The notes under the pieces were generated by a model, which had not been told where the DNA came from, did not search any database, and saw nothing but the letters and a program-made list of their open reading frames with translations. A program made the position numbers and the translations under genes. A DNA stretch of 64,000 bases. It comes from Ulvibacterium sp. GTDB taxonomy: Bacteria; Bacteroidota; Bacteroidia; Flavobacteriales; Flavobacteriaceae. How positions within the stretch are numbered: position 1 is the stretch's first letter; every line of letters starts with the position of its first letter. Below, piece after piece: positions 1 through 7,744 of the stretch. Location of the stretch: contig NZ_JANQOO010000021.1 of assembly GCF_028285715.1 (NCBI RefSeq), positions 186,001-250,000 on the forward strand, written 5' to 3'.

Positions 1-582
1 GGTGAGACAGAAATGCGAAATCACTTGGTATATTTTTTACAGGAAGTGGTGCCGATTGCCGAGGAACATGGAATTTTGATGTGCATCCATCCGGACGACC
101 CACCGTTTTCCATTTTAGGACTGCCCAGAATTATGGGTACGGAAGCGGATTATGCCCATATTTTTGAGAAAGTGCCATCTGTGCACAACGGAATCACATT
201 CTGTACGGGTTCTTTGGGTGCACGGGGTGATAACGATTTGGTACATATGATGGGGCGTTTTGCAGACCGCGTCCATTTTCTGCATTTGCGAAGTACGCAA
301 AGGGACGAAACCGGCAATTTCTTTGAAGCCAACCATTTGGAAGGGAATGTAGATATGTATGGTATGGTCAAAAGCATACTTACTGAGGAAAAAAGAAGGA
401 AATTGATCGGAAGGAGCGATTTTCAAATACCGATGCGACCCGATCATGGCCATCAAATGCTGGACGATTTACACAAGAAAACCAATCCGGGATACTCAGC
501 TATAGGGCGCCTGAGAGGATTGGCCGAACTTCGCGGGCTTGAAATGGGAATCAAAAAATCAATTCCTGAGTTGATGGACTAG
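1..582 (+). CDS. uxuA: Mannonate dehydratase UxuA, C-terminal part (5' end outside window)
   Basis: The reading frame is open from base 1, so the start lies to the left of the window; about 193 C-terminal residues are present. UxuA dehydrates D-mannonate to 2-keto-3-deoxygluconate (KDG) in cytosolic glucuronate catabolism. The visible sequence has family hallmarks: HPDDPP near the start, the HFLHLRS segment, an EANHLEG stretch and the late metal-site region [11 protein letters not shown], followed by a [13 protein letters not shown] helix. The gene converges on uxaC: its TAG ends one base before the uxaC stop. KDG kinase and KDPG aldolase are encoded on the opposite strand just beyond. The family assignment is firm; the true start and N-terminal metal ligands cannot be checked here. 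Confidence 0.95.
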   Translation, partial: GETEMRNHLVYFLQEVVPIAEEHGILMCIHPDDPPFSILGLPRIMGTEADYAHIFEKVPSVHNGITFCTGSLGARGDNDLVHMMGRFADRVHFLHLRSTQRDETGNFFEANHLEGNVDMYGMVKSILTEEKRRKLIGRSDFQIPMRPDHGHQMLDDLHKKTNPGYSAIGRLRGLAELRGLEMGIKKSIPELMD

Positions 583-583
583 T

Positions 584-1993
584 CTAATCGGGGAAGTTGA
601 AATAATCCTTCGCGTTTTGATAGCAAATATCGGTTACAATTTTTCCCAACCATTTTTCATCAGCGGGAAGCTCTCCATTGGTAACGTCCTGACCGATAAG
701 GTTGCATAAAATGCGTCTGAAGTATTCATGTCTTGGGAAGGAAAGAAAACTTCGGGAATCGGTAAGCATGCCCACAAAACAGCTTAAAAGGCCCATATTG
801 GAAAGAGCGTTCATCTGCTTTTCCATGCCATCCTTTTGATCGAGAAACCACCAGCCGGAACCGAATTGCATTTTCCCTTTCATTGATCCATCATTAAAAT
901 TGCCCACCATGGTCGCCAATACTTCATTATCCGCGGGATTTAAATTGTATGCCACGGTCTTGGCCAATTCGTCCGTACTGTCCAAATCGTTTAAAAATTC
1001 CCTGAGGGTCTTGGCCTGCGAAAAATCCCCAATGGAATCAAAACCTGAATTCGGTCCCAACCGGGTCAACAAACGTTGGTTGTTATCGCGAATGGCCCCT
1101 AAGTGAAATTGTTGGGTCCAGCCTTTTCTATGGTAGGAACGACAAAGAAACAACAGGGTGCGACATTTAAAATATCTTACTTCATCATCGGTGAGCGATT
1201 TACCTTCTTTTACTTTAGAAAAGAGTGTTTCGCAATCATATACACCCTCTTGATAAAAATACATTTGCTCCAGTCCATGATCGGAAATCCGACATCCATT
1301 TTCGTGAAAGTAATCGATCCGGTCCCGTAAGGTATCCAACAAAGCGGAATAGGAACTTATCGGTTTCCCTGTAGTGTCTTCCAACTTTTCCAGATAGGCC
1401 AAAAAAGCAGCTCCATCTTCAACCGCAAAGGTTTTATCCGGACGGAATGCGGGAAATACCTTAATCTTGGTAACATTTCGTTCCAAAATACTTTGATGAT
1501 GCTCCAGGGAATCCACGGGTTCATCCGTAGTACAGACAACCTCAACATTTTGTTGCTCCAACAAAGGTATGGTGTAATGTGACGGTTCTTGAAGCATTGC
1601 AGTGGTCTGCTCATAGATGGATGTGGCACTCTCCGCGGTCAATAGCTCCGTTATGCCAAAATAGCGTTCCAATTCCAAATGCGTCCAGTGGTATAACGGA
1701 TTTCGGACGGTGTATGGCGTGGTCTCACCCCATTTTAAAAACTTATCCTTGTCCGATGCGCTGCCCGTAATGTATTTTTCGTCGATTCCAAGTGTCCGCA
1801 TGGCCCGCCATTTGTAATGGTCCCCCGCAAGCCAAACCTGACTTATGTTTTCAAAAGCCCTGTTTTGGGCAATTTCATGGGGAGGAAGGTGATTGTGGTA
1901 ATCCAGTATCGGGAGTTTTTTGGCATAGTCGTGATATAAAATCTTTGCAAAATCATTGTTCAGCAAAAAATCATCGGTAATAAAGGTTTTCAT
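584..1993 (-). CDS. uxaC: Uronate isomerase (glucuronate isomerase)
   Basis: Cytosolic enzyme that converts D-glucuronate to D-fructuronate (or galacturonate to tagaturonate), the first step of hexuronate use. At about 469 residues it has the usual family length. Visible hallmarks are the N-terminal LDYHNHLPP metal-binding motif, a TTDEPVDSLEHH strand-loop, KVFPAFRPDK, and a C-terminal DSRSFLSFPRHEYFRRILCN segment. The frame extends to a TTG at 1999, but the ATG at 1993 is the better start. Eda ends at 2000, so uxaC directly follows eda in a minus-strand operon kdgK-eda-uxaC. It meets uxuA tail to tail. Family assignment is certain; preference between glucuronate and galacturonate is not visible. 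Confidence 0.97.
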   Translation of the reverse strand: MKTFITDDFLLNNDFAKILYHDYAKKLPILDYHNHLPPHEIAQNRAFENISQVWLAGDHYKWRAMRTLGIDEKYITGSASDKDKFLKWGETTPYTVRNPLYHWTHLELERYFGITELLTAESATSIYEQTTAMLQEPSHYTIPLLEQQNVEVVCTTDEPVDSLEHHQSILERNVTKIKVFPAFRPDKTFAVEDGAAFLAYLEKLEDTTGKPISSYSALLDTLRDRIDYFHENGCRISDHGLEQMYFYQEGVYDCETLFSKVKEGKSLTDDEVRYFKCRTLLFLCRSYHRKGWTQQFHLGAIRDNNQRLLTRLGPNSGFDSIGDFSQAKTLREFLNDLDSTDELAKTVAYNLNPADNEVLATMVGNFNDGSMKGKMQFGSGWWFLDQKDGMEKQMNALSNMGLLSCFVGMLTDSRSFLSFPRHEYFRRILCNLIGQDVTNGELPADEKWLGKIVTDICYQNAKDYFNFPD

Positions 1994-1999
1994 ATGCAA

Positions 2000-2668
2000 T
2001 TAACTTCTCAACTTTTTAATCAAATCCAATGTTTTGCGAACACTGTTCTGTAGTTCCCCAAAATTCTTGGTGGCCAATATTTCCTTGCTTATGAGTTTGG
2101 AGCCCATACCCACACAGGTCACTCCAGCATCGAACCAAGCCTTGAGGTTCGATTCTTCCGTGCTTACTCCTCCGGTAGGCATGATGCTGGTCCAAGGTTG
2201 AGGGCCTTTGATTGCCTTTACAAAACCTGGACCATACGTAGAGCCCGGAAAGAGCTTAATGATCTCGCAACCCATTTCTTCGGCTCTATTTATTTCCGTA
2301 AGTGATCCACAACCGGGAGACCACAATACTTTGCGTCGATTACAGACCAAGGCAATATCTTCCCGTAATGATGGTGTAACAATAAAATTGGCTCCCATCT
2401 GCATAAATTGGGACGCTGCCGCGGCATCGGTTATGGAACCCACGCCCATGATCATTCCCGGTAATTCCTTTACGGCATATTTATTCAGTTCCAAAAAAAC
2501 CTCAAAAGCAAAATCACCCCTCGCTGTAAATTCCAACAAACGGGCACCACCCTCATAACATGCTTTGAGCACCTGTTTCCCCAACTCCACATCAGGATGG
2601 TAAAACAAGGGGACCATTCCGGTCCCTTGCATTACACCTGCTACTTCTATTCTTGTATGTTGTGCCAT
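2000..2668 (-). CDS. eda: KDPG aldolase (2-dehydro-3-deoxy-phosphogluconate aldolase)
   Basis: Splits 2-keto-3-deoxy-6-phosphogluconate into pyruvate and glyceraldehyde-3-phosphate; trimeric cytosolic class I aldolase. The 222-residue length fits the family. The catalytic Glu lies in LLEFTARG and the Schiff-base Lys in CEIIKLFPGS, followed by the phosphate-binding GPGFVKAIKGP and MPTGGVS segments. The start is an ATG with no competing upstream start. It lies 67 bp downstream of kdgK and abuts uxaC, so the product of KdgK is its likely substrate. The alternative, 4-hydroxy-2-oxoglutarate aldolase, belongs to the same family and is less likely in this context. Confidence 0.95.
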   Translation of the reverse strand: MAQHTRIEVAGVMQGTGMVPLFYHPDVELGKQVLKACYEGGARLLEFTARGDFAFEVFLELNKYAVKELPGMIMGVGSITDAAAASQFMQMGANFIVTPSLREDIALVCNRRKVLWSPGCGSLTEINRAEEMGCEIIKLFPGSTYGPGFVKAIKGPQPWTSIMPTGGVSTEESNLKAWFDAGVTCVGMGSKLISKEILATKNFGELQNSVRKTLDLIKKLRS

Positions 2669-2735
2669 TTTTTCGGTTAATGGTTAGGCAAAAACTATTA
2701 AATAAATCTACTCAAAAATTCCTTGGTATTACTTA

Positions 2736-3776
2736 TTATCTAGCTACTCTTCCAGATGCATCCCCACCCATCAATTTTTGCACCTCGGCAACGGTAACCA
2801 AATTGGCATCGCCCTTAATGGTATGCTTTAGACAGGATGCCGCCACGGCAAAATTCAATGCATTCTGATCGTCATCGGGATATTGTAACAGACCGTAAAT
2901 CAAACCACCCATAAAGGAGTCGCCACCCCCTACTCTATCTACAATATGCGTAATTTGATATTCGGGTGATTTATACATGGTCTCTCCATCGTACAGTACT
3001 CCCGCCCACGTATTGTGGGAAGCCGAAATAGATCCCCTCAACGTGGTAATTACCTTTTTGGCATTGGGAAATTTTTTCATCATCTGCTGACAGACGGATA
3101 GAAATGCCTCTGCCTTAACATGTTCGCCTTGAGTGGTAATATCCAATCCTTCCGGTTTTATGCCAAAATGTTTCTCGGCATCTTCCTCATTGCCCAAAAT
3201 GATGTCGCAATAAGAGGTCAATTCTGTCATAATTCCTTCAGGTTCAACGCCATATTTCCATAACTTGGCGCGATAGTTTAAGTCTGTCGAAACTGTTACG
3301 CCATGTTTTTTGGCGGCTTTAACGGCTTCTAGGCAAACGTCGGCAGCACCCTGGGAGATGGCCGGGGTTATCCCTGTCCAATGAAACCATTCTACTCCCT
3401 CAAAAACAGCATCCCAATCTATCATACCTTTCTCTATTTCGGCCATTGCCGAATGTGCTCGATCATAGACAACTTTGCTGCCTCGACTTACTGCACCGGT
3501 CTCCAAGAAATAGATACCCAGACGGTCGCCACCAAAAATAATCTTATCCGTTCCAACTCCTCTTTTCCGCATTTCCATAAGGGCACATTCCCCAATATCA
3601 TTTTTTGGCAAACGGGTAACAAAATCCACCGGAACGCCATAATTGGCAAGAGATACAGCAACGTTAGACTCTCCACCGCCATAGACGACATCAAAGCTAG
3701 TTGTTTGTGAAAACCTTAAAAATCCGGGGGGCGATAAGCGAAGCATAATTTCGCCGAATGTTACTACTTTCTTCAT
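2736..3776 (-). CDS. kdgK: 2-keto-3-deoxygluconate kinase (PfkB family)
   Basis: Cytosolic sugar kinase that phosphorylates KDG to KDPG. The 346-residue protein starts with the PfkB N-terminal pattern TFGEIMLRLSPPG, has the substrate-lid region VYGGGESNVAVSLANYGV, and carries the catalytic Asp in the C-terminal signature DRVGGGDSFMGG. It is the first gene of the minus-strand kdgK-eda-uxaC run, so the neighbours make KDG the likely substrate instead of ribose or fructose. A TAATTTTG box on the minus strand about 53 bp upstream resembles the Bacteroidota -7 element. Confidence 0.93.
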   Translation of the reverse strand: MKKVVTFGEIMLRLSPPGFLRFSQTTSFDVVYGGGESNVAVSLANYGVPVDFVTRLPKNDIGECALMEMRKRGVGTDKIIFGGDRLGIYFLETGAVSRGSKVVYDRAHSAMAEIEKGMIDWDAVFEGVEWFHWTGITPAISQGAADVCLEAVKAAKKHGVTVSTDLNYRAKLWKYGVEPEGIMTELTSYCDIILGNEEDAEKHFGIKPEGLDITTQGEHVKAEAFLSVCQQMMKKFPNAKKVITTLRGSISASHNTWAGVLYDGETMYKSPEYQITHIVDRVGGGDSFMGGLIYGLLQYPDDDQNALNFAVAASCLKHTIKGDANLVTVAEVQKLMGGDASGRVAR

Positions 3777-3828
3777 GTATTCAATCGATTTTAACCGCTA
3801 GTAAAAATGGACTATTTAAACAAGAAAT

Positions 3829-3836
3829 CAAAATTA
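3829..3836 (-). promoter_or_regulatory. Candidate -7 promoter element upstream of kdgK
   Basis: The minus strand reads TAATTTTG, matching the Bacteroidota -7 consensus TAnnTTTG, about 53 bp before the kdgK start. No TTTG was found at the usual distance upstream, so this is a partial match only. Confidence 0.35.
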
Positions 3837-3938
3837 CGATTTGTAAAAAATCTGAACGTATTATCTGGCCCATAAAATAGAATTAAAAGGCGGAACCAAC
3901 AGTTTTTATCTTTTGAAATTTAAGACCTGGGACAGGAT

Positions 3939-4376
3939 TCATAATTTATAAGCCTGTCTGGCAAGCAACAACAAGCGTCCGTCTTTTTTTTTGAAAACCA
4001 ACATAATTCCGATGTTCACATCCACAGGTTGCCCATTGTTGGCCCCTTTGGCGGTCATGATATGACGCGCTATGGCCGTATCACCATAAATTGTAATCTG
4101 ATCCTGGGAGGTGTCTATGGACAGAAAATCAAAGGGACCACTTAGAAGCGCTTGTATAAATTCATTTTGATTTTCCAGAATTCCGCTAGAATGTCCATAG
4201 GTCAGATTTTTGGAAGTAATCTTTTGTAATTTTTCCTTTTCAGGATGAACCAGGGCCTCATTTAGTATTTCTACGGCCCTTGCAACCTCATCTTGGTTGA
4301 TTATGTCTTGGCCTCTGGAGCAATTTAAAGTGACTAATGCCAAAAAGAAGGACAGATAAAAAATAGATGTTCTCAT
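3939..4376 (-). CDS. NTF2/SnoaL-like lipoprotein (DUF4440-type)
   Basis: A protein of about 145 residues with a lipoprotein-type leader (hydrophobic stretch ending in TLNC), so it probably sits in the envelope. The remainder resembles the NTF2-like/DUF4440 fold: an N-terminal helix pair (ARAVEILNEALVHPE), a central THxxS-like NLTYGHSSG segment, IYGDTAIARH, and a closing strand pair ending in LLLARQAYKL. Such small barrels are often binding domains or enzymes of unknown role. The open frame reaches a GTG at 4427, but the ATG at 4376 places the signal peptide correctly. It lies 66 bp downstream of the jacalin-like gene, probably in the same minus-strand transcription unit. Its function is unknown. 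Confidence 0.75.
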   Translation of the reverse strand: MRTSIFYLSFFLALVTLNCSRGQDIINQDEVARAVEILNEALVHPEKEKLQKITSKNLTYGHSSGILENQNEFIQALLSGPFDFLSIDTSQDQITIYGDTAIARHIMTAKGANNGQPVDVNIGIMLVFKKKDGRLLLLARQAYKL

Positions 4377-4442
4377 TTTATTAAAAAATTGAAATTGTAT
4401 GTTTTTAAATATGCAAAGTAATTTCACTAATCTTCTGGAGCT

Positions 4443-5078
4443 TTACTCAATGGGCCAAAAAACAAGTCCTATCGTTTCCAAATGACCGCGGATGGAAGAA
4501 CCCCAAAACCCCATCAAACGACCGAGATACTCGCCCGTAGGTTTTTTATTAAGCACCAACCTAAAATTTAGATCCCCTCTAATACCACCATATTTTGGGG
4601 TTGTGCTCCCATCATCAAAAATAAAGGCCAAACTGTCAACAAGCCAACCTGAAGCCCCGCTAATTCCAACCAGTTTTCGATTATCCGAGACCATGTACTT
4701 CTGTTGGGCCACTCCCTTTAGACTTCCAAATGAGAATGTTTTGACCTCTCCTTTGCGGTCTATCTCAAATTGGAAACCGGCTATGGTCTCAAAACCGGGG
4801 GCTGGTGGATTCTCGCTTAGAAATACCTGAATACTTTTTAGCACATCATCCGGTTCAAAGGCGATTACCTGCACTGATGTACCTTCCTGAGCTTGAATAC
4901 CCCCGACCCTATTGCCATAGTGCACCTCGCCCAGAAGGGGTTTATGGTCTTGAAGCACAACTTCTTGCTGACCAAAAACAACCTCGGTGCCGAACAATAA
5001 AAGGTATACCGCGAAAAGTACACTGGGCACTTTCATGAAATTCACTACTGCGTTAAAGTGGGATTTAAGGAACTCCAT
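4443..5078 (-). CDS. Secreted protein with jacalin-like lectin domain
   Basis: A 211-residue protein with an N-terminal hydrophobic leader ending near VVFGQQ; a second ATG at 5036 gives a shorter, cleaner signal peptide. The mature part resembles the jacalin beta-prism fold. It has repeated strands with the pattern GISGASGWLVDSLAFIF followed by DDGS and YGG, and it ends with GFWGSSIRGHLETIGLVFWP, which looks like the closing jacalin G-x-G...I-x-x-IG strand. Jacalin domains bind mannose- or galactose-type glycans. The gene sits 28 bp after the RraA-like gene and downstream of a SusC/SusD pair, consistent with glycan binding in the envelope. The family call is by pattern and is moderately certain; the ligand is unknown. 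Confidence 0.65.
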   Translation of the reverse strand: MEFLKSHFNAVVNFMKVPSVLFAVYLLLFGTEVVFGQQEVVLQDHKPLLGEVHYGNRVGGIQAQEGTSVQVIAFEPDDVLKSIQVFLSENPPAPGFETIAGFQFEIDRKGEVKTFSFGSLKGVAQQKYMVSDNRKLVGISGASGWLVDSLAFIFDDGSTTPKYGGIRGDLNFRLVLNKKPTGEYLGRLMGFWGSSIRGHLETIGLVFWPIE

Positions 5079-5106
5079 AGCTCTGGCAAAAAAGTCAACA
5101 TAAAGT

Positions 5107-6042
5107 TTAGCGTTGTGAATTCATGTAATTGTCCAATTCCTTTCGGGTCATGGGAAGCTTGCTATCAGGATACGCCTTGAGCCACTTTTTAAAATCAGCC
5201 TTGATAGCATCGGTCCATTTGGTATCTATTTGACCAGGGGTATATGTTTTTTCCCGTAGACGTTGAAAGCCAAATTGATCGCGCAAACTGACCACTTCGG
5301 ATGCCAATACCAAATTCGCCACCAAATGCGAGGGAATAAAAATCGTACCATATCTATTGGCAAGTACAACATCCCCGGGCAATACGATGGCCCTGCCAAT
5401 TCGTATGGGGGCATTAATAGAAGTCAACATTTGTTCTTTGATAAAAGAAGGGTCATCACCACGGGTCCAGCCATTGAACCCTTCAATATCGCGAAGTCCC
5501 TTTAGGTCCCTCACTCCACCATCAAAGATTACCCCATTCTGGGAATTGGCATAGATGGCATTTCCCAAATTAGATCCTATTAAGGTACCATCTATAACAC
5601 GTCCATACCCGTCTGCGACATAAACATCACCAGCTTGCAAAATCTCGATGGGCCAAGAATTGCTACCGCCGATCGTATCGCGGTTTTCTTTGGCCCCCTT
5701 AATTTTTATCAATTGTTTGAAGTCGGGACGTAAAGGCATATATTGGGCCGTAACCACCCGACCTGTCATGATGCTATCCGGATGGATAATCTGCCAGTTG
5801 CCTTCATATTGGTTGTGATAACCATGGCCTCTTAAATAGCCCCAGGCCTCTTCCATTTGAATTCCTTTCAATCGCTTCAATAGGGCATCCGAGACCTTGG
5901 GTCTTCCATCATCAAAACGTTCGCCAGTCCAACTGGAAGTCAACTCTTTAATGTATTCAGGTGTGGATGCTACCCCTTGTGGGCGCACAAGTGCGAAGGA
6001 ACAAAGAAGTAGCAGGGTAAAAACAAGATTTTTGTTTGTCAT
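5107..6042 (-). CDS. RraA-family protein with signal peptide (putative aldolase-type fold)
   Basis: A 311-residue protein starting with a clear signal peptide (FTLLLLCSFALVRPQG). Residues of about 110-260 match the RraA/HMG-CHA aldolase fold: GDVYVADGYGRV, a GNAIYANSQ loop, the GVIFDGGVRDL motif whose Arg and Asp bind substrate and metal in the aldolases, and GDVVLANRYGTIFIP. Known relatives are RNase E regulators or aldolases that cleave pyruvate adducts; both are cytosolic. The export signal is therefore unusual. It lies downstream of a SusC/SusD pair and upstream of a jacalin-like gene. The catalytic Arg-Asp pair is kept, so activity is plausible, but the substrate is not known. Confidence 0.85.
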   Translation of the reverse strand: MTNKNLVFTLLLLCSFALVRPQGVASTPEYIKELTSSWTGERFDDGRPKVSDALLKRLKGIQMEEAWGYLRGHGYHNQYEGNWQIIHPDSIMTGRVVTAQYMPLRPDFKQLIKIKGAKENRDTIGGSNSWPIEILQAGDVYVADGYGRVIDGTLIGSNLGNAIYANSQNGVIFDGGVRDLKGLRDIEGFNGWTRGDDPSFIKEQMLTSINAPIRIGRAIVLPGDVVLANRYGTIFIPSHLVANLVLASEVVSLRDQFGFQRLREKTYTPGQIDTKWTDAIKADFKKWLKAYPDSKLPMTRKELDNYMNSQR

Positions 6043-6128
6043 GATTTCTGTGTGTATTTAAGTTGGAGAGGTACCTAAGGTACCCCTCGAAAATAAGCTA
6101 AAAATATGATATTAAATGAAAAAAGTTG

Positions 6129-6158
6129 AACTCCCCCAAACTTCTGGTTTGGAGGAGT
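6129..6158 (-). terminator. Hairpin between susD and the RraA-like gene
   Basis: An inverted repeat (ACTCC.CCAAAC / GTTTGG.GGAGT with one mismatch, 5-nt loop) lies 55 bp after the SusD stop. On the minus strand it is followed by TTCAACTTTTTT. It may terminate or attenuate the susCD transcript before the downstream genes. Confidence 0.5.
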
Positions 6159-6212
6159 CAACGACAACCAAACTAACTCTAACAACTAGTATTTTAATTT
6201 ATAATTCCCATT

Positions 6213-7742
6213 CTATTGATCCCACCAAACCTGGGTGTCCAAATTATCCGGTCCCATACGGGCTACGGCCTCTGCCAAATTATCCCCGTTTACCGCTATT
6301 TCGTCATTGGGATAGGTATGCCTATTTATAAAATCACCTGAAATGTCCTGTGCCGGAAAGGGATTTGGCGTTAAAACAGGAAAACCTGATCTCCGGAAGT
6401 TGGCAAAAGCCTCTGGTCCATTTAAAAAGGAAGCCACCCAATACTGTGTATTGATTTGTTCCAAAGCATTACCGGCATCAAATGGGTTTGCCACTAAATA
6501 GGCGTCGATATCCGAAGTAGGGATTTCCATACCGGCATCATGAAGTGCCATTTGATCCATATGGGCCCGTACACCAGCCTCATAAAAATCGGCTGCGGCA
6601 CCACTAACCCAACCTCTAGTAGCCGCCTCAGCAAGCAATAGCTGCGTTTGGCCATAGGTGATAATAAACATGGGACCATTTATTTTTGCAATTCGGGTCC
6701 GGTCTGCCTGACTGTAATCATAAAAGCTTGCCAAACCATCGGCCTCGGCTTGCGGTACAATGGAACCGTTATCAAAGCCCATAGGCATCCCTATTTGAAC
6801 TGCAGGGTCATTGGAGGCAATATCCGATACCTGCTCGGGACCGGATGCAGCGCCTACATAGCGCACCGCAATGGAGGCTAATCTAGGGTCGGACGTATCG
6901 GAAAGGTAATCCACAAAGGAGTCTACCAAATAGAAATTGTTCGCCTCACTGCCATTAAGGGTGTTACCCGCTGAATTAACATAATTAAAATCGTGCCGAA
7001 TAACATAATTATCATCGTTGGATTCCATAAGTCCCCCGGCAACAGCGGCGGTAACCGTTTGTTGTGCCAATGCAGGATCTACTTCGGTAAGTCGCATTCC
7101 CAATCTCAACAATAAAGTGTAACCCATCTTTTTCCATTGGGCAATATCCCCACCATACAATACTTCTCCTGGGTAAGTGTCACCCGAAGGGTTTAAGGCC
7201 GCGGCAGATGTGCTCACTACATTGATCAAATCTTGGTAAATTGCTTCTTGGGCATCATATCTGGGAAATACGATTTGTTCGGAAATCCCTACACCTGCCT
7301 CAAAATATGGAATGTCCCCGTAGGTATCCGTCAAGAGTGCAAAGGCATGCGCTTGGATAAGGGTGGTCATGTGTAACAAATTGCTTTTATCCGGTTGATC
7401 GGCCAATTGCGCCAAAATATCGCCCGTATGCTTGATTACATTTTGATAATAAATGTTCCAGTGCTGCTGCGTGGAATTCCTGTTATCCTGATTGTAATTA
7501 CCACCCGTGAGCACCCCGGAATTAGGTGAAACCATCTGTTGTACAATGGCCATGTCATAAATCAATTGGCCATTGGAGAAGGAGGTTCCTATGATAGCAT
7601 TGTTCAACAAAAAAACTTCATCTACGCTTGTGGGATCCACGAGATTGGTGTTCAGTTCGTCCAAATCCTCCTCACAGGAAAGTGTAACGCAGAGTAGCAT
7701 TAAAACATATATGTATTTATATAGATTGTCCATTATCATCAT
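6213..7742 (-). CDS. SusD/RagB-family outer-membrane lipoprotein
   Basis: A 509-residue surface glycan-binding lipoprotein partner of the SusC next to it. The leader ends in the lipobox VTLSC, followed by EEDLDELNTN, a typical SusD mature start. TPR-like helical segments are visible (HAFALLTDTYGDIPYFEAG, YTLLLRLGMRL), and the protein ends in VWWDQ, the closing motif of the SusD-like_2 subfamily. Its start is 2 bp from the SusC stop, so the pair is translationally linked. A second ATG at 7733 is an alternative start. The substrate cannot be read from the sequence; downstream hexuronate genes make a uronate-containing glycan possible. Confidence 0.93.
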   Translation of the reverse strand: MMIMDNLYKYIYVLMLLCVTLSCEEDLDELNTNLVDPTSVDEVFLLNNAIIGTSFSNGQLIYDMAIVQQMVSPNSGVLTGGNYNQDNRNSTQQHWNIYYQNVIKHTGDILAQLADQPDKSNLLHMTTLIQAHAFALLTDTYGDIPYFEAGVGISEQIVFPRYDAQEAIYQDLINVVSTSAAALNPSGDTYPGEVLYGGDIAQWKKMGYTLLLRLGMRLTEVDPALAQQTVTAAVAGGLMESNDDNYVIRHDFNYVNSAGNTLNGSEANNFYLVDSFVDYLSDTSDPRLASIAVRYVGAASGPEQVSDIASNDPAVQIGMPMGFDNGSIVPQAEADGLASFYDYSQADRTRIAKINGPMFIITYGQTQLLLAEAATRGWVSGAAADFYEAGVRAHMDQMALHDAGMEIPTSDIDAYLVANPFDAGNALEQINTQYWVASFLNGPEAFANFRRSGFPVLTPNPFPAQDISGDFINRHTYPNDEIAVNGDNLAEAVARMGPDNLDTQVWWDQ

Positions 7743-7744
7743 CT

